Source: an uncultured Collinsella sp. (GTDB lineage Bacteria; Actinomycetota; Coriobacteriia; Coriobacteriales; Coriobacteriaceae). Taken from it: a DNA stretch of 6,582 bases. Shown one piece after another: positions 1 to 6,266 of this stretch (positions are counted from its first letter, which is position 1; each line of letters opens with the position of its first letter). Position numbers and translations under genes: made by a program. The stretch is taken from contig USJQ01000062.1 of assembly GCA_900554985.1 (NCBI GenBank), positions 1-6,582 of the forward strand. The letters are read 5' to 3'. Under the pieces are notes generated by a model. That model searched no databases and was not told the origin of the DNA. It saw nothing but the letters and a program-made list of their open reading frames with translations.

Positions 1-1014
1 CGCCACCTGTCGCTCGTGACGGCAGAGGGTCATACATTCGAGCTTGTTCTTCCTGACTACACCATGCCCAAGACCAAAAATGCCTCGGGGTATTTTGTTG
101 CGGACGATATGGACGCCATCGATCTTTTTATCGGTGCGTGCGGCACGCTCGGCGTCATTACCGAGCTCGAGATCGCCCTGCAGGCGGCACCTTCGGTCGT
201 ATGGGGTGTGAGTTGCTTTTTCGATAGCGAAGACAAGGCCGTGTCCTTTACCGATTCCGTGCGTCCCGTGCTGTCCCATGCCGCCGCTATTGAGTATTTC
301 GATGCTGGCGCCCTGGATATCCTGCGTCGCCAGCGCGAGCAGTCGACAGCGTTTGCCTCGCTGCCGGCGCTCGACGACGAGGCAAAGGTCTGTGTCTACG
401 TGGAGCTCGACTGCGATGACGAGGCGCAGGCGACCGAGGAGCTGTACCACCTGGGATGGGTGCTGGAGTTTGCGGGCGGCCGCGACGATGCGACATGGGT
501 CGCCCGCACCGAAGTCGATCGCGAGTGCCAGCGGTTCTTCCGCCACGCGGTGCCCGAGAGCGTCAACATGCTTATCGACGAGCGCCGCCGCATGGATCCT
601 ACCATCACCAAGCTGGGCTCGGACATGTCGGTGCCCAATGCACGCCTTGCCGATGTCGTGGCCCTCTATCGCCGCACACTGGCCGAAAGCGGGCTTGAAT
701 CTGCTGCCTGGGGGCACATCGGTAACAACCATCTGCATGTGAACATCCTGCCGCGCGATGCGCAGGACTACCGTCGCGGTGGCGAGCTGTTTGCCCAGTG
801 GGCTTCCGAGGTCACGGCTATGGGCGGTGCCGTTTCTGCCGAGCACGGCGTCGGCAAGATCAAAGCGGGCTTCTTAGAGACAATGTACGGTCACGAGGCC
901 ATGGTCGAGTCGGCGCGGCTCAAGCTCCAGCTCGATCCCGACGGGCAGCTGGGTCGCGGCAACCTGTTTTCGGAGAAGCTCTTGGATGAGCTCGTCCAGA
1001 AAGGGGGCGCGTGA
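1..1014 (+). CDS. FAD-linked 2-hydroxyacid dehydrogenase (GlcD / D-lactate dehydrogenase family), 5'-truncated by the window edge
   Basis: The reading frame is open from base 1 to the TGA at 1012-1014, so the true start lies upstream. About 337 residues are visible, against roughly 460 for the full family, so some 120 N-terminal residues are missing. The visible part starts late in the PCMH-type FAD-binding domain: its conserved glycine loop is at 133-153, reading GACGTLG where the usual form is GSEGTLG. The FAD-oxidase C-terminal domain follows, with GNNHLHVNILP at 721-753 and AEHGVGKIK at 838-864, both hallmark substrate/metal-site segments of GlcD and D-lactate dehydrogenases. The family oxidises D-lactate, glycolate or related 2-hydroxyacids through FAD. 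The directly following etfB and ferredoxin-fused etfA imply that the electrons pass to an ETF, as in the bifurcating LctD. D-lactate is the best guess for substrate, but glycolate or another hydroxyacid is possible. The family call is strong and the substrate is inferred. Confidence 0.9.
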   Translation, partial: RHLSLVTAEGHTFELVLPDYTMPKTKNASGYFVADDMDAIDLFIGACGTLGVITELEIALQAAPSVVWGVSCFFDSEDKAVSFTDSVRPVLSHAAAIEYFDAGALDILRRQREQSTAFASLPALDDEAKVCVYVELDCDDEAQATEELYHLGWVLEFAGGRDDATWVARTEVDRECQRFFRHAVPESVNMLIDERRRMDPTITKLGSDMSVPNARLADVVALYRRTLAESGLESAAWGHIGNNHLHVNILPRDAQDYRRGGELFAQWASEVTAMGGAVSAEHGVGKIKAGFLETMYGHEAMVESARLKLQLDPDGQLGRGNLFSEKLLDELVQKGGA

Positions 1015-1016
1015 AG

Positions 1017-1832
1017 ATGAGCGATTTCCATATGGTGGTGTGCGTCAAGGCCGTGCCGGGCAGCACCGAGGTCAAGATGGACCCCAAGACCAATACCATC
1101 GTGCGCGATGGCAAGCAGGCGGTCATTAATCCCTTTGATGCGAGCGCTTTGGAATGCGCGCTGGCGCTGAAGGACGACTTTATCGGCTTTGGCATGGATG
1201 TGCGCGTGACGGTGGTGTCGATGGGCATCCCCGCGACCGAGTCGCTGCTGCGCGACTGCATCGCTCGAGGCGCCGACGACGCGCTGCTGCTGACCGATCG
1301 CGCCTTTGCAGGTGCCGATACCCTGGCGACCACCTATGCTCTCAAATGCGGTATCGAGGCGCTTGACGAGGACTTCGACCTGCTCATCTGCGGCAAGATG
1401 GCGGTGGATGGCGATACGGCCCAGATTGGTCCCGAGCTTGCCGGTGCCTTTGAGATTCCCTGCGTGACCGACGTGAGCTGCGTGCAAAGCGCGGGCTTTA
1501 CGACGTGTGGCTCGCTGGCGCTCGTTCACGGATGCGATGCCGGCGAGGAGACGGTGTGTCTTGAGATGCCGTGCGCGATGACGACTGCCAAGGAGATTGG
1601 CCAGTTGCGTATGCCGAGTATTGCCGGTATTCGCGCGGCGGAGGAGACGGACGTGCGCGTGGTCAGTGCCGCCGACGTGAACGCCGACCCCGCGCGTTGC
1701 GGTCTTGCCGGGTCGCCGACACAGGTCGTGCGCTCGTTTGTGCCCGACCGTGACCAAACGTGCAAGGCCGTTGAGGGGACGGCGTCCGAGCAGGCGGTAG
1801 AACTTGCCAAGATTATCGAGGGGATGGCATAG
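1017..1832 (+). CDS. etfB: Electron transfer flavoprotein beta subunit (EtfB / FixA / LctB type)
   Basis: This is a 271-residue cytosolic ETF beta subunit, normal length for the family. Counting from the ATG at 1017, the usual elements are visible in order: the N-terminal VVCVKAVPG strand, NPFDASALE at about 38-46, SMG at 68-70, the GADDALLLTDRAFAGADTLA block at about 85-104, and DGDTAQIGPELA at about 131-142. The last two blocks are the nucleotide/flavin-binding segments. Their form resembles the bifurcating, NAD-linked ETFs more than mitochondrial-type ETFs, a judgement from memory of the families. An in-frame GTG at 1011 would overlap the upstream TGA by four bases. I prefer the ATG because the AAGGGGG at 1001-1007 lies 9 nt from it but only 3 nt from the GTG. 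Either way translation is probably coupled to the dehydrogenase gene. With EtfA it would form the heterodimer that carries electrons between the dehydrogenase, NAD(H) and ferredoxin. Confidence 0.93.
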   Translation: MSDFHMVVCVKAVPGSTEVKMDPKTNTIVRDGKQAVINPFDASALECALALKDDFIGFGMDVRVTVVSMGIPATESLLRDCIARGADDALLLTDRAFAGADTLATTYALKCGIEALDEDFDLLICGKMAVDGDTAQIGPELAGAFEIPCVTDVSCVQSAGFTTCGSLALVHGCDAGEETVCLEMPCAMTTAKEIGQLRMPSIAGIRAAEETDVRVVSAADVNADPARCGLAGSPTQVVRSFVPDRDQTCKAVEGTASEQAVELAKIIEGMA

Positions 1833-3038
1833 ATGAGCGGACTGATTATCGATAGCGAAGCCTGTATCGGCTGCGGTCGCTGCGTTCGCGCCTGTGCCTC
1901 GGGCGGCATCGTAGTGGAAGGCGAGCGACCCAACCGATGCGCCCACGTAACCGACGGCTGCATCCTATGCGGTGGGTGCGTCGACGCCTGCCCTGTCAAC
2001 GCTATCTCGATCGAGCGTGATGAGGCCGCTGGTGCGGTGGACCTTGATGCATATCGAGACATTTGGGTATTCGTGCAGACCGACGAGCACGATACGGTGA
2101 CTCCCGTTGCCTATGAGCTTATGGGCAAGGGCCGCGAGCTTGCCGATGCTCGCGGCTGCCGTCTGGTGGCACTGGTCGGTATGGCCCCCGAGGGTTCTCT
2201 CGGTGACCTGGAGCATCTGGTTTGCGCAGGCGCCGACGAAGTCCTGGCCTGTCGCGACGAGCGCCTGCGCCAAAACGATGCGGAGGTCTACGCCCGCTTG
2301 ATCTGCGATTTGGTAGCCGAACGCAAACCCGAGGCCATCCTATACGGTGCGGCCGCTTTTGGCCGCGAACTGGCACCCGGCGTTGCCGTGCGCTTGCAGA
2401 CGGGCCTTACGGCTGACTGCACCGTACTTTCGATGGATACGGAGACGGGACTGCTGCAACAGACGCGTCCGGCGTTTGGCGGCAACCTGATGGCCACCAT
2501 CGTCTGCCCCAATCATCGTCCCCAGATGGCAACGGTTCGTCCCGGCATCTTTAAGGCACCCGACTTTGACTACGGCCGCTCCGGCACGATCACCCAGATA
2601 TCGCTTGCGGATGATGCTAAGGCCCGTGTCGAGATCTCGATTCCCGCCGAGGAGTGGGGGCAGCAGGTCTCGATCGCCGATGCCGAGCGCCTGGTCGTGG
2701 TGGGTCGCGGCATTGGTTCCAAGAAAAACCTGCCGCTGATGCGAAGACTCGCCGAGGCTCTGGGAGCCGAGCTTGGCTGCACGCGACCTGTCGTGGAGGC
2801 CGGCTGGTTGGAGTATCGCCATCAGATTGGCCAGACCGGCGTATCGGTTTCGCCTAAGCTTCTCGTGAGTATCGGTGTTTCGGGCGCCATCCAGCATCTT
2901 GCCGGCATCGGTGGGGCGGAGTGCATTATCGCCATTAACGAGGACCCGGATGCCCCCATTTTCGGTGCTGCCCAGTACAAGGTTGTTGGGGACGCCGTCG
3001 AGGTCGTCGAGGAGCTGCTGGCCCAGCTTGAGCGCTAG
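1833..3038 (+). CDS. etfA: Electron transfer flavoprotein alpha subunit with N-terminal 2x[4Fe-4S] ferredoxin domain (EtfA / LctC type)
   Basis: The protein has 401 residues, about 60-80 longer than plain EtfA, because of an N-terminal ferredoxin domain. Eight cluster cysteines are visible: C11, C14, C17, C21 and C43, C46, C49, C53. The second set is followed by the usual proline (P54); the first is followed by A22 instead. A conventional EtfA follows. Its C-terminal FAD domain carries VVVGRGIGSKKNL from about 288, TRPVVEAGW at 317-325, GQTGVSVSPK at 333-342, SGAIQHLAGI at 350-359 and NEDPDAPIF at 369-377, which cover the FAD pyrophosphate and isoalloxazine contacts. The ATG directly abuts the etfB stop (TAGATG), with GAGGGG at 1819-1824 as ribosome binding site, so the two are translated together. 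The ferredoxin extension is the feature of LctC in the A. woodii bifurcating lactate dehydrogenase and points to ferredoxin as a partner. Bifurcation itself is inferred. Anaerobic EtfA proteins with this extension also serve acyl-CoA dehydrogenases, but the neighbour here is a hydroxyacid dehydrogenase. Confidence 0.93.
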   Translation: MSGLIIDSEACIGCGRCVRACASGGIVVEGERPNRCAHVTDGCILCGGCVDACPVNAISIERDEAAGAVDLDAYRDIWVFVQTDEHDTVTPVAYELMGKGRELADARGCRLVALVGMAPEGSLGDLEHLVCAGADEVLACRDERLRQNDAEVYARLICDLVAERKPEAILYGAAAFGRELAPGVAVRLQTGLTADCTVLSMDTETGLLQQTRPAFGGNLMATIVCPNHRPQMATVRPGIFKAPDFDYGRSGTITQISLADDAKARVEISIPAEEWGQQVSIADAERLVVVGRGIGSKKNLPLMRRLAEALGAELGCTRPVVEAGWLEYRHQIGQTGVSVSPKLLVSIGVSGAIQHLAGIGGAECIIAINEDPDAPIFGAAQYKVVGDAVEVVEELLAQLER

Positions 3039-3847
3039 GCGCGCGCCAGCCAGTCGCGCATCTCGTCCTTTAGGCGGCTCCAGGCTGCCTGCGTGGCGGG
3101 GTCGGTAAAGGGGCGCGTAATGCCAAAGGGCGCGTCGAGCAGGCGGTAGATATCGCCCTGCTCGCGCGCCAGCGCGCGGCTCGCTGGATAGACGAGCTCA
3201 AACATAAAGCAGATGAGTCCCACCAGGTAGTCCGCCGGCTCGTTGCGCTCGTCGCGCGCGACGCACCGATGCTCGTCAAAGGCGGCAAGCGTCGGTACCG
3301 AGAAGCGACTGGCTAGAAACGCGTCCTCATCCACCTTGAGGATGGTATCGACGGTGCTGTCGGCGATGGTGCGCATAATGTCGATCTTGTCGCCATCGCG
3401 CACGATATCGCAGAAGCTTCGCGTGCGCACGTCGAGCTGCGCGGGTAGACGGAAATCGCTGTGATAGGCAATGCTCGCTCGGATGAGCTCATCTTCTGCC
3501 GGGTCATCGATAAAGTCGCGGATGCTCGTTACGGCGGGTGCATCGGCGGGATTCTCGCCAAAGAGGACCTCGATGCCCAGCGCTGCATGGCTCATGCTCT
3601 CGGCGTCCTTAAAGGTGTCCCAGCGCCGCAACTGCTCAAAGCGGCCCATATCGTGCAGCAGGCCGCAAAGCCATGCTAGGTCAATATCTTCTGACGACCA
3701 GCCCTGCTCGCGCGCTACGGCATCGCATGCCTCGGCCACGTGGTACGTATGCTCGATTTTGAGCGCGATGCGTGGGTTAGTGGCGTCGTAGGCATCGGTG
3801 TAGCTTTTGAAGGCCGCGCGCGCCCGGTCTCGATCGATAGCTGTCAT
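3035..3847 (-). CDS. HD-domain metal-dependent phosphohydrolase of unknown substrate
   Basis: This 270-residue soluble protein has one HD domain in its first half. Visible metal ligands are H36 (in IEHTYHVAEA), the H65-D66 pair in LLHDMGRFEQ, H87 in SMSHAALG, H129 in IAYHSDF, and D153 in RDGDKIDI. The set is complete, so an active phosphohydrolase is expected. The GRFEQL and DGDKIDI segments match a group of small stand-alone HD proteins common in Clostridia and Coriobacteriia that has no assigned substrate; a nucleotide or cyclic nucleotide is possible but not shown. No signal peptide or membrane segment is seen. The ATG start (reverse complement of 3845-3847) has a clear AGGAAG ribosome binding site at 3853-3858 with 5-nt spacing. 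It is convergent with etfA and divergent from azlC, so it is transcribed alone. Family call secure; function unknown. Confidence 0.87.
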   Translation of the reverse strand: MTAIDRDRARAAFKSYTDAYDATNPRIALKIEHTYHVAEACDAVAREQGWSSEDIDLAWLCGLLHDMGRFEQLRRWDTFKDAESMSHAALGIEVLFGENPADAPAVTSIRDFIDDPAEDELIRASIAYHSDFRLPAQLDVRTRSFCDIVRDGDKIDIMRTIADSTVDTILKVDEDAFLASRFSVPTLAAFDEHRCVARDERNEPADYLVGLICFMFELVYPASRALAREQGDIYRLLDAPFGITRPFTDPATQAAWSRLKDEMRDWLARA

Positions 3848-3852
3848 AATGA

Positions 3853-3858
3853 CTTCCT
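3853..3858 (-). promoter_or_regulatory. Ribosome binding site of the HD-domain gene
   Basis: Read on the minus strand this is AGGAAG, five bases before the ATG whose complement lies at 3845-3847. It fixes the start of the HD-domain gene. Confidence 0.7.
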
Positions 3859-3878
3859 AAAAAGTTGTGTCTTTCGAT

Positions 3879-3914
3879 CCGGTGGCAATTGTAGGCGAAC
3901 TTTATTGCCACCGG
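3879..3914. repeat. Perfect 11-bp inverted repeat in the divergent intergenic region, candidate operator
   Basis: CCGGTGGCAAT at 3879-3889 is repeated exactly in inverse as ATTGCCACCGG at 3904-3914, separated by 14 bases. It sits between the divergent HD gene and azlC. A sequence close to a -10 box for the HD gene (TACAAT on the minus strand, 3888-3893) starts at the inner edge of the left arm, and the right arm falls in the -35 region. This is the geometry of an operator that could shut off one or both divergent promoters. It is unlikely to be a terminator: no gene ends here, and no T-tract follows either arm closely. No regulator gene is in the window, so the binding protein is unknown. An mRNA hairpin in the azlC leader is the alternative. 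Confidence 0.6.
3888..3893 (-). promoter_or_regulatory. Candidate -10 box of the HD-domain gene promoter
   Basis: On the minus strand this reads TACAAT, five of six matches to the TATAAT consensus. It would give a leader of about 34 bases to the HD-gene ATG. No good -35 box is seen at 17 bp, which fits a promoter that needs an activator or a different sigma contact, or a chance match. It lies just inside the 3879-3914 inverted repeat. Confidence 0.3.
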
Positions 3915-3973
3915 TTGATATTTCTGCTGCGTTGCGAGGTGCGCTGCAGACGACTTACCAGAATGGGAGTGGC

Positions 3974-4660
3974 ATGGTCCTTGGGATCTTTAAAGCCGTC
4001 TGGCCGGTGATGCTTACCTATGTTGCAATAGGCGCGCCGTGCGGAATGATCATGGGGCAGACGGGAATGGAACCCTGGATGGTCTTTGCCCTGAGCAGCA
4101 CGTTTGTGACGGGCAGCGGCCAGTTTATGATCTGCAACCTGTGGCTGGCGGGCGTGCCTGCAGCATCGATCGTCGCGAGCGTTGCTGCCATCTCCTCGCG
4201 CTTTGCGCTTTACTCGGCATCGATCGCGCCGCATCTGACGGGTGCCTCGAAGCGTCAGACTGTTGCCGCGACACTTACCGAGGAGGCATATGGCATCTCG
4301 CTTGCCAAGTTGGTTGAAGGGGAGGATTGGGGCCCGCGCGAGTCCTTCGTGCTCAACGTGATTCTCATCGCAACATGGGGCGTTTCGTGTACGATGGGTG
4401 CCATCGTCGGTGCCGTTGTCGATGTTCCCACCGCTATTGCTAGTTTCGTCTGCACGTCACTCTTTATCTGTCTACTCTTTTCGCAGCGGCTGTCGCGCGG
4501 CAACGTTGTCGCGGCGGTTTCGGGCGCGGTGTCCGTCGCCGTATGCAAGTTCTTGGGCCTCACGAATATTGCCGTGCCGGCAAGCGTCGTGGTCGGCATT
4601 GCCATTGCGCTGGCGTGCGATGCTGTATTAGACGGAAGAGGTGCCCGCGATGCCCGTTAA
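3974..4660 (+). CDS. azlC: AzlC family branched-chain amino acid exporter, large subunit
   Basis: This is a 228-residue integral membrane protein, within the usual 225-245 of AzlC/YgaZ. It begins MVLGIFKAVWPVM and runs into the family's first conserved block, TYVAIGAPCGMIMGQ. STFVTGSGQFMICNLW follows, where the family usually has a YAGS-QF motif, and then SSRFALYSASIAPHL and TEEAYGIS. Several hydrophobic segments span the rest, ending near residue 217. With the small AzlD subunit it would export branched-chain amino acids or analogues (methionine for the E. coli YgaZH pair) across the cytoplasmic membrane; the real substrate is not readable here. The frame stays open far upstream, to 3740, but that part is antisense to the HD gene and lacks family similarity. 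The ATG at 3974 gives the right length and has GGGAG at 3965-3969, a rather short 4-nt spacing. It is co-transcribed with azlD, and its promoter is probably in 3848-3973. Confidence 0.88.
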   Translation: MVLGIFKAVWPVMLTYVAIGAPCGMIMGQTGMEPWMVFALSSTFVTGSGQFMICNLWLAGVPAASIVASVAAISSRFALYSASIAPHLTGASKRQTVAATLTEEAYGISLAKLVEGEDWGPRESFVLNVILIATWGVSCTMGAIVGAVVDVPTAIASFVCTSLFICLLFSQRLSRGNVVAAVSGAVSVAVCKFLGLTNIAVPASVVVGIAIALACDAVLDGRGARDAR

Positions 4661-4973
4661 CGAGTTCTTGGTTCTGTGGCTGTCGTCGTGGGCTGCTATC
4701 GCGTTCTTTCGCATCGCGCCGGCGTTTGCCTTGCGCGGGCGGACCCTGTCGCCCCGCATTACCGAGGCCCTGGGTTATATCCCGCCCGCTGCCTTTGCCG
4801 CGCTGGTCGCCAACGACTTGGTGAGCCCCGGCGCGTTCGACGCGGGACCCTGGCCTGCCTTGGTTCCCTGGATTGCGGCTGCCGGCGTCGTGGTCGTGGC
4901 GGTCAAGACAAAATCGATGCTTTGGTGCTGCGTCTCGGGCATCGTACTCTATATCGTCTTGAGCCTTATATAG
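4650..4973 (+). CDS. azlD: AzlD family branched-chain amino acid exporter, small subunit
   Basis: This is a 107-residue, very hydrophobic protein, typical in length for AzlD/YgaH. The family block is present early: RIAPAFALRGRTLSPRI followed by ALGYIPPAAFAALVANDL, then two further membrane segments to the C-terminus. It partners AzlC in the exporter. The start is within azlC, overlapping its last 11 bases. I chose the ATG at 4650 because GGAAGAGG at 4634-4641 lies 8 nt before it. A GTG at 4641, in the same frame, would add three residues but sits on top of that ribosome binding site. The overlap implies translational coupling and equal expression of the two subunits. Confidence 0.86.
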   Translation: MPVNEFLVLWLSSWAAIAFFRIAPAFALRGRTLSPRITEALGYIPPAAFAALVANDLVSPGAFDAGPWPALVPWIAAAGVVVVAVKTKSMLWCCVSGIVLYIVLSLI

Positions 4974-5012
4974 GGGTGGCGTCGCGGGCGCCGAATCTCG
5001 TTCCATCCCAAC

Positions 5013-5060
5013 TTGTCGAATTTTTCACCGAGCTGGTCTATTTCTTCTGGTACCATGGTC
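5013..5060 (+). promoter_or_regulatory. Possible kdgT promoter and overlapping-palindrome operator
   Basis: The 150 bases between azlD and kdgT (4974-5123) hold no gene. A weak -35-like TTGTCG at 5013-5018 and TCTATT at 5037-5042, 18 bp apart, could be a promoter. Just downstream, at the expected transcription start, lie two interleaved perfect 8-bp palindromes, TGGTACCA (5048-5055) and ACCATGGT (5052-5059). They resemble the TGGT...ACCA half-sites used by some GntR-family sugar-acid regulators, but the match is short. An operator role for control of kdgT is inference only. Confidence 0.25.
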
Positions 5061-5123
5061 AAACTTTACTGTAGCAAAGCGTGACGTGGGCTTTTGTACC
5101 CCGTCAGCGGAAATGGGGGTTTC

Positions 5124-6146
5124 ATGGCACAGGAAGCAACCGCCAACGAGCAAAAGAAATTCAAGGTCCCGCGCATCCCGGGTGACATCATGATTTATCC
5201 GATGATCGTCGGTCTTTTGCTCAACACCTTCTGCCCGCAGGTTTTTGAGATCGGCGGATTCTTTACGGCTGCCTGCCGCGGTGGCTCCAATACCATCGTC
5301 GCCGCGATCCTGCTGTTTGTGGGCGCCGGCATCAGCTTTAAGTCCACGCCGGGCGCTATCAAGACCGGCATCGTCGTGCTGATCCCCAAGCTGGTCGTCG
5401 CAGCGGCTCTCGGCCTGGGCGTGGCATATTTCTTTAACGACAACTTCCTGGGTCTGAGCTCCGTGTCTATCATCGGCGGCATCACGTTTTGCAACATGGC
5501 GCTCTATACGGGCATCATGGGCGAGTTCGGCGATGAGTCCGAGCAGGGCGCCGTCGGTATCCTGTTCTTTACGGCTGGCCCCGCCGTCACGATGATCATC
5601 CTCGGTGTTTCCGGCCTCGCCAACATTCCCATTGGCACCATTATCGGCTCCATCTTGCCACTCGTTATCGGCATGGTTCTGGGCAACCTGTTCCCGTTTA
5701 TCAAGAACCTGCTGGTTCCCGGTGCCAATCCCGCGATTGCCGTCATCGGATTTCAGCTCGGTGCGTCCATGAGCCTGTCGAGCTTTATCACCGGCGGTAT
5801 TTCCGGCATCTTGCTGGGCCTTGTCACGCTGTTTGTCGTCGGTCCCATCACCTTTGCGTTTGAGCGTCTGTGCGGCGGCAATGGCAAGGCCGCTGTGGCT
5901 TGCTCCACCATTGCCGGCACGGCTATGACCACACCGGTTGCCCTCGCCGAGGTCGCACCGCGCTACGCCGAGCTTGCGCCCATCGCGTACGCTCAGATCG
6001 CCACCGCCGTTATCATCACGGCGATCATGGCTCCGATTCTGACTGGCTGGGTCGACAAGAAGTTCTGCCAAGGCAAGGAGGATCTGTCGCCTGTCGGTGT
6101 CGAGGCCATAGAGGAGGCCGTCGCGACTGACATCGATGGCGAGTAG
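5124..6146 (+). CDS. kdgT: KdgT family 2-keto-3-deoxygluconate permease
   Basis: This is a 340-residue integral membrane symporter, slightly longer than the roughly 327 of E. coli KdgT because of a short polar N-terminus (residues 2-14). It aligns by eye with KdgT along its length. Matching blocks are RIPGDIMIYPMIVG at 17-30, the VGAGISFKSTPG stretch, ALYTGIMGEFGDESEQGA followed by AGPAVTMIILGVSGLA, and near the C-terminus GGNGKAAVACSTIAGTAMTTPVALAE then IATAVIITAIMAPILTGW. About ten hydrophobic segments are seen. The family imports 2-keto-3-deoxygluconate with protons, a pectin and uronate breakdown product. The ATG at 5124 has GGGGG at 5115-5119; a TTG at 5094 would add ten residues without family support. 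No kdgK, kdgA or uronate gene is in the window, so substrate and pathway rest on family alone. It appears to be transcribed by itself and to end at the hairpin at 6196-6235. Confidence 0.9.
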   Translation: MAQEATANEQKKFKVPRIPGDIMIYPMIVGLLLNTFCPQVFEIGGFFTAACRGGSNTIVAAILLFVGAGISFKSTPGAIKTGIVVLIPKLVVAAALGLGVAYFFNDNFLGLSSVSIIGGITFCNMALYTGIMGEFGDESEQGAVGILFFTAGPAVTMIILGVSGLANIPIGTIIGSILPLVIGMVLGNLFPFIKNLLVPGANPAIAVIGFQLGASMSLSSFITGGISGILLGLVTLFVVGPITFAFERLCGGNGKAAVACSTIAGTAMTTPVALAEVAPRYAELAPIAYAQIATAVIITAIMAPILTGWVDKKFCQGKEDLSPVGVEAIEEAVATDIDGE

Positions 6147-6195
6147 CAATCGATACCCATCAATGATGCCGGCGTGTGCAATTCGCGCCGTATGG

Positions 6196-6235
6196 GCGCC
6201 CGAACAGAAACTGTTTTGCAGTGATGTTCGGGCGC
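6196..6235 (+). terminator. Two-tier hairpin, probable kdgT terminator
   Basis: GCGCCCGAACA (6196-6206) pairs perfectly with TGTTCGGGCGC (6225-6235), an 11-bp GC-rich stem that can be extended by a G-U pair. Inside it, ACTG at 6210-6213 pairs with CAGT at 6219-6222 around a TTTTG loop, stacked on a small internal loop. It lies 50 bases after the kdgT stop. The downstream tract (TCTGCTATTAT) is only moderately T-rich, so termination may be incomplete or may depend on the strong stem. Confidence 0.65.
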
Positions 6236-6237
6236 TC

Positions 6238-6246
6238 TGCTATTAT
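6238..6246 (+). promoter_or_regulatory. Extended -10 promoter for the last gene
   Basis: TGCTATTAT at 6238-6246 is a TGn-extended -10 box with five of six matches to TATAAT. A weak TTGCAG lies 19 bp upstream at 6216-6221, within the hairpin. The expected start near 6253 gives a leader of about 27 bases to the TTG at 6280. The promoter begins two bases after the hairpin, so terminator and promoter are fused back to back. Confidence 0.45.
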
Positions 6247-6266
6247 CCCCTTTCCCCCTGTGGAGT

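Noticed and set aside
891..1946. Long minus-strand open frame (351 codons) opposite etfB
   Set aside because: H/R/A-rich product without domains, overlapping three well-supported plus-strand genes. It is an effect of GC-ending codons.
3038..3047. GGCGCGCGCC palindrome at the etfA/HD junction as a terminator
   Set aside because: It is a loopless 10-bp palindrome with no T-tract on either side, and it encodes the C-terminal LARA of the HD protein.
3740..3973. Upstream extension of azlC to 3740
   Set aside because: It runs antisense through the HD gene start and the intergenic repeat, has no family similarity, and would make AzlC about 78 residues too long.
4978..4992. GGCG...CGCC hairpin just after azlD as a terminator
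   Set aside because: The stem is only four to five bp and no T-tract follows directly; the T-run near 5019 is too far away.
5094..5123. TTG start for kdgT at 5094
   Set aside because: It has no ribosome binding site and would add ten residues that the family lacks; the ATG at 5124 has GGGGG in front.
5025..6149. Long minus-strand open frame (374 codons) opposite kdgT
   Set aside because: Its product is a polar, D/G/R/Q-rich sequence without family resemblance, the expected complement of a GC-rich hydrophobic gene. The plus strand encodes a clear KdgT.
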